From positions 1 to 64,000 of the forward strand of contig JANSXH010000012.1 in the NCBI GenBank assembly GCA_024743055.1: a DNA stretch of 64,000 nucleotides. Direction: 5' to 3'. The translations under genes were made by a program, and so were the position numbers. Positions 58,217 to 63,345 of this stretch are shown piece by piece; position 1 is the stretch's first letter; each line of letters opens with the position of its first letter. The notes under the pieces are model-generated. The model searched no databases, was not told the DNA's origin, and saw only the letters and a list, made by a program, of their open reading frames with translations. The stretch comes from Pseudomonadota bacterium (lineage in GTDB: Bacteria > Pseudomonadota > Alphaproteobacteria > Sneathiellales > Sneathiellaceae).

Positions 58217-58837
58217 ATGACCGACCCCTATGTTATCGACAGCCTTGAGGCGCTTGAAGCTCTTTACCCTTCCGTTAATCCCGTCAGCCTTGCCAAGGAG
58301 ACGGGGTATCTCACCCCCGAGTATCGCCAATGGATTGAGGCAGCGCCTTTCTTCGCGCTGGCCAGTGTCGGGGCAGGGGGGCTCGATTGTTCACCGCGCG
58401 GTGATCACCTCGGCCAGCTGTTCAACATAGAAGACGAGAAAACTTTGCTGCTCCCCGATCGCCGCGGCAATAACCGCATCGATACCTTGCGCAATATCGT
58501 CTCCGACCCCCGGGTCGCGCTTCTGTTCCTGACCCCCGGCATTGACGAGACCCTCCGCATCAACGGCCGCGCCACCATCACCACCGACCCGGAACTGCGA
58601 CACCGGTTCGAAGTCGCCGGCAACCAACCCGCCACCATCCTCCGCATCCACATAGACTCCGTCTACTTCCAATGCGCCCGCGCCCTGACAAGAGCAGAAC
58701 TCTGGAACCCGAAGAACTTTACCGCAAGAGGCAACGTCCCAACGGCCGGCCAGATGACAAAAGCCGCAAAAGCGGATTTTGACGCGGAGAGCTATGACGC
58801 GGAGCTAAGGGAGCGGCAGAAGGGGACGTTGTATTAG
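58217..58837 (+). CDS. FMN-binding pyridoxamine 5'-phosphate oxidase-like protein (MSMEG_1061 type)
   Basis: 206 residues from the ATG at 58217; the track GTG at 58211 overlaps the upstream stop. Motifs such as FFALASVGAGGLDCSPRGDHLGQLF, LLLPDRRGNNRIDTLRNIVSDPRVALLFLTPGIDETLRINGRATI and HIDSVYFQCARALTRAELW are those of the flavin-binding split-barrel subfamily (MSMEG_1061/PhzG-like). Its function is oxidoreductase-like but unassigned. The 3' half is strikingly rich in C at third positions, in contrast to the AT-rich retron genes that begin 9 bases after its stop. Confidence 0.9.
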   Translation: MTDPYVIDSLEALEALYPSVNPVSLAKETGYLTPEYRQWIEAAPFFALASVGAGGLDCSPRGDHLGQLFNIEDEKTLLLPDRRGNNRIDTLRNIVSDPRVALLFLTPGIDETLRINGRATITTDPELRHRFEVAGNQPATILRIHIDSVYFQCARALTRAELWNPKNFTARGNVPTAGQMTKAAKADFDAESYDAELRERQKGTLY

Positions 58838-58846
58838 GCAAAAGGT

Positions 58847-59770
58847 TTATTCAGTAGTCTTCTTTTTGTTTCTAAATTTTACTCTTAAGTTGTTTCTGAT
58901 GCCGCTGATCCTATTTTCGACCATTTCAATTTCCGATGCTTTTCCCATAGCCTTAAAATAATTCATTCTCTTACTTGCAGGCTCTACAGATTGAAAAAAG
59001 TCATCTAATGAATGTCGTAATGACAAGTGTCTTTGCTTAGGGGCAAATAGTCTTTCATCTCCGACGATAATACCAGTCACTTTTGCTTTTCGGCCTCCAT
59101 GATAAAACCGTTGTTTGCTTCTATTCGGAGATAGACCTTGTCGCTTTATAATTACCCTTACCTCTTTGCGGAAGTCTTCTGGAATACTGTCACCTGAGAA
59201 TGTAATATCGTCTTGAAACAAAGTCATTGTTAAACAGTATTCGGTTGCCAGTGTTTGTAGTTTGTCGAACATTTTTTTGTGAGCAAAAAAGGACAGATTT
59301 GTGCTGATTGGGCTACCAGTTGGTAGATGTTCTTTGTAAGTCAATAGTGTAGCTATTTTACCTGCGATATCTGGCTTACAATCAAATTGCTCATTGAAGC
59401 ATCTGTAAATATGATACCAAGAAGTTGAGGGATAAAAATTTGTAATGTCTACATTAAATGTCTGTGGTTGATTCATATGTGCTTTGGCATTAGTTATATA
59501 ACTCCTCCCTTTTCTACCAGAATGCAAATAAGGTGGAAATTCTATTCTAATAAGTAAAGCTTTTACACGATCATGAATACGCCTTAGATTGCGTATTGGG
59601 GTTTCAGTAGTTCGTTTTTTCTTCCCAGGTACTTCCACTTCTTTAACATGATAAGCTCGACAAATTTGATCTAGATCTCTTAAAATTCTTACTTCAACAT
59701 GTAAGGCTTCTGCCAATTTATGGATGCTGTTTATTCCATACAGTGGAGAACTATGGATTGGATAAGACAT
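58847..59770 (-). CDS. Retron-type reverse transcriptase
   Basis: I take the ATG at 59770 (MSYPIHSSPLYG), which overlaps the HTH stop as TGATG, giving 307 residues; the track start at 59788 lies inside the HTH gene. Retron signatures are visible: NAKAH (the NAxxH motif, about residues 94-98), motif A FNVDITNFYPS (catalytic Asp about 108), motif B LPTGSPISTNLS (about 149-160), motif C FQDD (about 185-188, where most retrons have YADD), and the VTG motif (KVTGIIVG, about 231). The C-terminus is very basic (KFRNKKKTTE). Group II intron maturase and DGR features are absent. It makes msDNA from the leader RNA annotated upstream. Codon use is AT-rich, suggesting horizontal transfer. Confidence 0.88.
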   Translation of the reverse strand: MSYPIHSSPLYGINSIHKLAEALHVEVRILRDLDQICRAYHVKEVEVPGKKKRTTETPIRNLRRIHDRVKALLIRIEFPPYLHSGRKGRSYITNAKAHMNQPQTFNVDITNFYPSTSWYHIYRCFNEQFDCKPDIAGKIATLLTYKEHLPTGSPISTNLSFFAHKKMFDKLQTLATEYCLTMTLFQDDITFSGDSIPEDFRKEVRVIIKRQGLSPNRSKQRFYHGGRKAKVTGIIVGDERLFAPKQRHLSLRHSLDDFFQSVEPASKRMNYFKAMGKASEIEMVENRISGIRNNLRVKFRNKKKTTE

Positions 59771-60048
59771 CAGTCTTCGGCAATCCATTTAATGATCTTA
59801 GAAATTTTTTTACTCACTCCATTAACGCCCTTCTTATCTATCCTTTCCATATGCTCTGCAATTAAATAGATAGAGGAAATGGGCATGTTAAAGGTTGCAG
59901 AATATCCTTTTAGTATGTCTTGGTTTATTCTTTTCTTTCCGTTTTCTAATTCAGACAGATAAGAAACAGACACACCGATACTTTTGGCTGCAGCCTCAAT
60001 GCTGGTCTGATGAAATTTTCTAACAATTTTTAAAGCGTCATGGAGCAT
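59770..60048 (-). CDS. XRE-family helix-turn-helix protein of the retron
   Basis: 92 residues from the ATG at 60048 (MLHDALKIVRKFHQTSIEAAAKSIGVSVSYLSELENGKKRINQDILKGYSATFNMP). The XRE/Cro helix-turn-helix spans about residues 15-60; the tail is basic and helical. The stop overlaps the reverse transcriptase start (TGATG), so the two are translationally coupled. HTH proteins are known partners in one retron class (type VI, as I recall the published classification). It may repress the locus, bind msDNA, or act as an antitoxin to the small peptide encoded just upstream. Confidence 0.85.
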   Translation of the reverse strand: MLHDALKIVRKFHQTSIEAAAKSIGVSVSYLSELENGKKRINQDILKGYSATFNMPISSIYLIAEHMERIDKKGVNGVSKKISKIIKWIAED

Positions 60049-60069
60049 CACATACCTGAGACTTAAGAG

Positions 60070-60090
60070 GTAACTAGGGGGACCAGTTAC
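60070..60090. promoter_or_regulatory. Inverted repeat between the peptide ORF and the HTH gene (candidate HTH operator)
   Basis: GTAACT/AGTTAC six-base arms are separated by nine bases, with one further G-C pair inside. The element overlaps the stop codon of the 51-codon ORF and sits 22-42 bases before the HTH ATG. XRE-type dimers typically bind such spaced inverted repeats. An alternative is an mRNA hairpin around the HTH ribosome-binding site. Confidence 0.4.
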
Positions 60091-60242
60091 TCGTCGTAAA
60101 ATTCTGCTAAGAGTTTAAGCACTAAAAGCAGAATTTTTAGAACGAAACGGCGCCTTAAAAAGCGTCGTTTTAACCACTGGAACCACTGCAATATATTAGT
60201 TTTCGCTTTATTTCCGGCACGTATATTGAAAGTGCTTTTCAT
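60087..60242 (-). CDS. 51-residue basic hydrophobic peptide, candidate retron toxin
   Basis: The track shows only a 122-codon ORF running back through the leader RNA. The internal ATG at 60242 has an almost perfect Shine-Dalgarno, AAAGGAGG, eight bases upstream and is the convincing start. The peptide MKSTFNIRAGNKAKTNILQWF... has a polar N-terminus, an Arg/Trp-rich middle (QWLKRRFLRRRF) and a hydrophobic helix (VLKILLLVLKLLAEF). It has about 12 basic and 3 acidic residues. This resembles membrane-active type I toxins. It precedes the HTH and RT genes on the same strand, and its ribosome-binding site is complementary to a segment of the leader. I recognise no family; toxicity is inferred. Confidence 0.68.
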   Translation of the reverse strand: MKSTFNIRAGNKAKTNILQWFQWLKRRFLRRRFVLKILLLVLKLLAEFYDE

Positions 60243-60251
60243 GTAGCTAAC

Positions 60252-60315
60252 CTCCTTTCTCCTTGAATGGTAGTGCAGAATTGCATTTCCAAACCAAGGT
60301 CTTGTCAGAAAGGAG
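60252..60315 (-). promoter_or_regulatory. Shine-Dalgarno-sequestering hairpin for the peptide ORF
   Basis: In the minus-strand RNA, CUCCUUUCU (60307-60315) is exactly complementary to AGAAAGGAG (60252-60260), the ribosome-binding site of the 51-codon ORF. An inner stem CCTTG/CAAGG (60295-60299 with 60261-60265) extends the hairpin with a 7-base bulge on one side. CUCCUUUCU matches the 3' tail of alphaproteobacterial 16S rRNA, so this is an internal anti-SD mimic. The hairpin should block translation unless opened. Confidence 0.65.
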
Positions 60316-60348
60316 TTTATCGTCCTATTGCAGTTTTCCCCGCACCCC

Positions 60349-60379
60349 GGCCGTTTGAACAGTCTTGTTTCAAACGGCC
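60349..60379 (-). repeat. Perfect 11-bp inverted repeat in the retron leader RNA
   Basis: GGCCGTTTGAA and TTCAAACGGCC flank the loop ACAAGACTG (reading the minus strand). It is the strongest hairpin of the locus and a candidate msr or msd stem. The loop motif ACAAGAC recurs at 60299-60305, next to the SD-sequestering stem. Confidence 0.8.
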
Positions 60380-60454
60380 TTCCTAGCGTGGCGGCCATCA
60401 AGCTATTAGGCATTCCGGGCGTCACCGCTAAAATGTTGGGAGCAAGCTCCCGCA

Positions 60455-60468
60455 AGACAAATATGTCT
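60455..60468. promoter_or_regulatory. Palindrome AGACA-TATT-TGTCT at the 5' end of the retron leader
   Basis: Exact 5-bp arms with a 4-base centre, close to the expected transcription start region of the retron. It could be an operator for the HTH protein or a small hairpin at the RNA 5' end. Its arms differ from the GTAACT/AGTTAC element, so both need not serve the same protein. Confidence 0.35.
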
Positions 60469-60508
60469 CAAACTTTGACAAGAGTACGATATCAAAACTA
60501 ACAATTTT

Positions 60509-60537
60509 CATATAATTGACTGGATAGCAAAACGCAA
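60509..60537 (-). promoter_or_regulatory. Possible sigma-70 promoter of the retron locus
   Basis: On the minus strand TTGCGT is followed after 17 bases by TATATG, which would start transcription near 60502. The match is modest (3/6 and 4/6), so this is only the best candidate seen in an AT-rich stretch. Confidence 0.3.
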
Positions 60538-60818
60538 GAGGAAATTTCGCTATGTGCGAAAAAAATTCACTTACAAGTAGATAGATCAAAACTGCTACCT
60601 AGTCACTATCCAACTAGTGTCCACAGATCGTTTAAAAGGATAAATCTTCTTGCCTTCTGGTGCCATAGGCCCGTTATAAAGCAAAAAAATAGATCAAAGC
60701 TTAAAGCTGGCCTATTCTCATTAAAATGGCTTTGTCTGTGATAATGCAGAATACTGAGAGCGCCGAGGCTGGTAGGGAAAAGGATCCTTGAGGCGGACAC
60801 TAGGCCAGATTTGAGTAA
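60538..60818. other. AT-rich intergenic region upstream of the retron
   Basis: About 280 bases with no supported gene. The 64-codon minus ORF at 60606-60800 lacks a ribosome-binding site and family features. No tRNA, integrase remnant or clear att-like repeat is visible. Confidence 0.4.
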
Positions 60819-61583
60819 TTACCGAGAAATCTTAGCCCTAGCCGTCCCTTCCAAGTCGGACGACTTGTCTTCCTTCATTCCAATAACATCCTTGAACATG
60901 TAAGAGACAGTGCTGATAGTTACGGCGAGGGCCAGTGTGCCAAAAAGTGCTTCAATAAAGAAAAATGCAGACAGCAGTACCCATTCTGGGTTTTCTGTAG
61001 TTTCTGCGACACTCGAGGCGGCAAAAATAAATGAACCTACCAAAATCGCCACGACCACACTGGCCAGGAAGATGGCGACAATCAATGAGCCCAGAAGTTT
61101 CAAGGCCTCCTGTATGAACTGAACCATATCCACGGGTTGGTCGAAGGCAATGGCGGGAAAGACAAACATCAACCCGATGCCCGCAATGAAATAAATGAGG
61201 ACGGTGATGAAGATGAAGGTTGGGCCTTCGCCTAGAATCAGGGAGAAGCCTTCTGTAATGGCGAGGAGCGCCAGTGTAATGACGAGCGAGAGGAAGCCGA
61301 ATTTAAGCTCTCGCAGTCCGAAGCGGGGGATAAGCCCGTTTCGTTGGCGCTCTGATGAGAGAATAGTGTATCTGTGCCAGGCGACAGCGAAGACTGCATA
61401 GGCAAATGGCTCCAGGAGTTCTGGGAGGAAGGTGATGGAGAGGGCCTCCTGCAATTGCGGCAGATAGAGTACAGCAGCAAGGATAATCACCGGTAAGGCC
61501 CGGAGGAGACAGGGGCCGATATTCCGGAGGACGAACCCGCTCGCGCGAAAGATTGTCCCGAAGACATAATTTTGCCCAAACAT
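60819..61583 (-). CDS. Multi-pass membrane protein of unknown function
   Basis: About 254 residues from the ATG at 61583 (MFGQNYVFGTIFRASG); the track TTG is six codons upstream. Around six hydrophobic segments alternate with short loops. The repeated use of I/A/V/L/F and the lack of charged motifs give no enzyme hint. The C-terminus is charged (DVIGMKEDKSSDLEG). It resembles small uncharacterised glycerophosphoryl-diester-phosphodiesterase-membrane-like or DUF-type proteins, but I cannot name one. It is not obviously part of the retron: the 340-base gap and higher GC argue against it. Confidence 0.72.
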   Translation of the reverse strand: MFGQNYVFGTIFRASGFVLRNIGPCLLRALPVIILAAVLYLPQLQEALSITFLPELLEPFAYAVFAVAWHRYTILSSERQRNGLIPRFGLRELKFGFLSLVITLALLAITEGFSLILGEGPTFIFITVLIYFIAGIGLMFVFPAIAFDQPVDMVQFIQEALKLLGSLIVAIFLASVVVAILVGSFIFAASSVAETTENPEWVLLSAFFFIEALFGTLALAVTISTVSYMFKDVIGMKEDKSSDLEGTARAKISR

Positions 61584-61794
61584 ACGTCCGTCTTCGCTCA
61601 AGACTTGCTACCTCCGTAGTAAAGACGATTTGCAGAGGCTATCATGGTGAGCTTTGGTTCTCAACTATGGAGGGGAAAGGGGGCGGAAAAAATCCTACTA
61701 ATTTTGGCGGGTATTGGTTTTCTGCGGCTTGTGTGGCGGGCTTTTCGCTGCCATAATTTTGCCCTTTTTACGAGGGTATGATGAAGATTAGTTC

Positions 61795-61823
61795 TTGACA
61801 TTTTTCATAATTTAAACTAGTAT
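61795..61823 (+). promoter_or_regulatory. Strong sigma-70-type promoter of a putative sRNA
   Basis: A perfect TTGACA is followed after exactly 17 bases by TAGTAT. Transcription should begin near 61830. No ORF with a ribosome-binding site follows; a terminator comes within about 45-75 bases. Confidence 0.6.
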
Positions 61824-61829
61824 ATTTCT

Positions 61830-61905
61830 CCCCTCTAAACGCGGTATAGGCATAACAACTGTGTTTAGATTAAAGCCGCGAGGTATTGCACCTCGCGGCT
61901 TTTCT
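61830..61905 (+). ncRNA. Putative small RNA of about 75 nt
   Basis: Between the promoter at 61795-61823 and the terminator ending about 61903 there is no coding potential, but there are two hairpins. The first has arms TCTAAAC/GTTTAGA around 61834-61870. The second is the terminator stem. The 5' end carries a CU-rich single strand (TTTCTCCCCTC) that could pair with Shine-Dalgarno-like sequences, as in the CU-rich-motif sRNAs of alphaproteobacteria. I recognise no named family. Confidence 0.5.
61874..61903 (+). terminator. Terminator of the putative sRNA
   Basis: An exact 11-bp stem AGCCGCGAGGT/ACCTCGCGGCT with a 5-base loop (ATTGC) is followed by a short T run (TTTTC, counting the stem T). 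It lies about 60 bases from the end of the neighbouring minus-strand gene, which it could also serve in reverse. Confidence 0.82.
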
Positions 61906-61965
61906 AGCCTTCACCAGTCTCCCCCAAAAGGCCTTTGGGAGTGGACCTTCGGGGGAGGGGGAACG

Positions 61966-62373
61966 TCAGGCGGTTTGTGTGCCTGACGGGCTGAGCTGTT
62001 TGATCCCGACCGCCTGTAATGTGGCGATGACGGCAACGGCGATGGCCACCAGCTCGACGATCAGCTGACCATTAAAGGTCAGGGAGCCGGGGAAGAAGAT
62101 CAGGATCACCATCGATCCAACAACCCAGAGCACGTCCGCTCCGGTGATCAGTTTGGCAAACATCAGATTGATCCGGGGGCGGGTAGCTGTAAAAGTCGCA
62201 TCCGCGGCGAACAGGAGAAGACCAACACCCAGGGTGTAGAGCATCCAGGGCGCGATCCCCATGATATGGGCGAGGCTGCTGGCGAACAGCAGACAGATCA
62301 GAGCACAGAGGACTGAGAAACCTGCATTGATCAGCAGGGCCGATTTGAGCAGTTGCGGTGACGTTTGTTTCAT
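61966..62373 (-). CDS. Four-helix membrane protein, unknown function
   Basis: 135 residues from the ATG at 62373 (MKQTSPQLLKSALLINAGFSVLCALICLLFA), which has AAGGAAGATCC upstream; the track start at 62427 lies in the divergent promoter region. Four hydrophobic helices are evident. It is divergently transcribed from the MmyB-type regulator, whose palindromic operator candidate lies between them, so it is the likely regulated target. Such small membrane proteins commonly accompany this regulator type; the function is unknown to me. Confidence 0.82.
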   Translation of the reverse strand: MKQTSPQLLKSALLINAGFSVLCALICLLFASSLAHIMGIAPWMLYTLGVGLLLFAADATFTATRPRINLMFAKLITGADVLWVVGSMVILIFFPGSLTFNGQLIVELVAIAVAVIATLQAVGIKQLSPSGTQTA

Positions 62374-62434
62374 CGGATCTTCCTTTCCGTTTGAAGATGT
62401 CCCGGGAAGATGGCGTTTACGCGTCATTCACTCA

Positions 62435-62451
62435 ATTACCTGACAGGTAAT
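62435..62451. promoter_or_regulatory. Palindromic operator ATTACCTG-A-CAGGTAAT in the divergent promoter
   Basis: A perfect palindrome with 8-base arms around a single A lies in the 132 bases between the divergently transcribed membrane-protein gene and the XRE/MmyB regulator. A single, perfect site of this form is what an autoregulating HTH dimer would use. Confidence 0.72.
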
Positions 62452-62505
62452 GTCTTTCGTTTTTTTTGCCTCTATACTGGCGGCAACAGGACGAAAGGAT
62501 GCGCT

Positions 62506-63345
62506 ATGAGTGGTATGGCTGAAAAACAAATGCGGGCTCCATCGGTATCGGAGTTCGGTGCGCTGTTGAAGCAATGGCGGCAAATTCAGGGCTTGAGCCA
62601 GCTCGATCTGGCGCTGGCCGCGGACAGCTCCGCCCGGCATCTCAGCTTTATTGAGACCGGGCGGTCAAAGCCGAGCCGGGAAATGGTGCTGCGATTGGCC
62701 GAGGTCATGGAACTCCCGCTCAGGGAGCGCAACCGGCTGCTTAACGCCGCAGGTTTTACTGGTGCCTATGCGGAGAGCTCCCTCGATGATGAGGGGCTGG
62801 CCCAGGTGCGCCGGGCGCTCGATCATATGTTGCAGCAGCAGGAGCCCTATCCGGCGATTGTCATGAACCGTTGTTTTGATGTCTTGATGATCAATCATGC
62901 CGGGGCGGCGATGATGAATATGCTCGGCCTGCAAATGGGTGGATCGGAAGGCCCGCCTAATATGCTGCGCATCACCATGGCGCCGGGCGGGCTGCGCACC
63001 ATCGTCAAGGACTGGAACCGCATTGCCCATCACATGATTGAGCGGGCCCACCGTCAGGTGCGCGGCGCCGGCGAGAGTGATCCGCTGAAAAAGCTGATCG
63101 AGGAAGTGCTGGGCTATCCGGAGATCCCGGAGGAATGGGAAATCGCTGATCCGACCGACGCGGCCCTACCGGTGATGCCGGTCGAGTTTGAGATGGGCGG
63201 GGCGACCCTCTCTTGGATCACCACCATCACCAGCTTCGGCACCCCACAGGACGTGACGGCGGAGGAGATCATGGTCGAATGCATGTTCCCCGCCAATGCG
63301 GAAACGGAAGCGATGGTCCGATCCATGGCGGATAACGGGAGTTAG
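62506..63345 (+). CDS. XRE-family regulator with MmyB-like ligand-binding domain
   Basis: 279 residues from the ATG at 62506 (MSGMAEKQMRAPSVSEFG), preceded by AAAGGATG; the track start is in the promoter region. The N-terminal HTH is LLKQWRQIQGLSQLDLALAADSSARHLSFIETGRSKPSREMVLRLAEVMELPLRERNRLLNAAGF. The rest is the MmyB-like PAS-type domain (YPAIVMNRCFDVLMINHAGAAMM) that binds fatty-acid-like ligands in some members. It is divergent from the four-helix membrane protein across a palindrome and ends four bases into the convergent hydrolase gene. Confidence 0.92.
   Translation: MSGMAEKQMRAPSVSEFGALLKQWRQIQGLSQLDLALAADSSARHLSFIETGRSKPSREMVLRLAEVMELPLRERNRLLNAAGFTGAYAESSLDDEGLAQVRRALDHMLQQQEPYPAIVMNRCFDVLMINHAGAAMMNMLGLQMGGSEGPPNMLRITMAPGGLRTIVKDWNRIAHHMIERAHRQVRGAGESDPLKKLIEEVLGYPEIPEEWEIADPTDAALPVMPVEFEMGGATLSWITTITSFGTPQDVTAEEIMVECMFPANAETEAMVRSMADNGS

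Larger units (their letters stand above)
60243..60505 (-). ncRNA. Structured leader RNA, candidate retron msr-msd
   Basis: About 260 non-coding bases read toward the peptide, HTH and RT genes, where a retron template RNA is expected. Minus-strand structures, 5' to 3', are: GGGAG-CTTG-CTCCC (60438-60451, CUUG tetraloop); an exact 11-bp stem GGCCGTTTGAA/TTCAAACGGCC with a 9-base loop (60349-60379); and a long composite hairpin 60252-60315 that contains the peptide ribosome-binding site. TCTTGTCA (60476-60483) near the 5' end can pair with TGACAAGA (60300-60307), a possible a1/a2-like contact. TTAGC, a common branch-point context, occurs at about 60430 and 60247. Exact ends, branch G and the msr/msd division cannot be assigned by eye. 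Confidence 0.55.

Noticed and set aside
58847-59770. Reverse transcriptase as group II intron maturase or diversity-generating retroelement
   Set aside because: No maturase/HNH domain, intron structure, or template/variable repeat pair seen; the NAKAH and VTG motifs point to a retron.
60087-60455. 122-codon minus-strand ORF as a single protein
   Set aside because: Its first 71 codons run through strong RNA hairpins from a TTG start without a ribosome-binding site; the internal ATG at 60242 has a near-perfect Shine-Dalgarno, so only the last 51 codons are annotated.
60606-60800. 64-codon minus-strand ORF upstream of the retron
   Set aside because: No ribosome-binding site, no recognisable features, AT-rich intergenic context.
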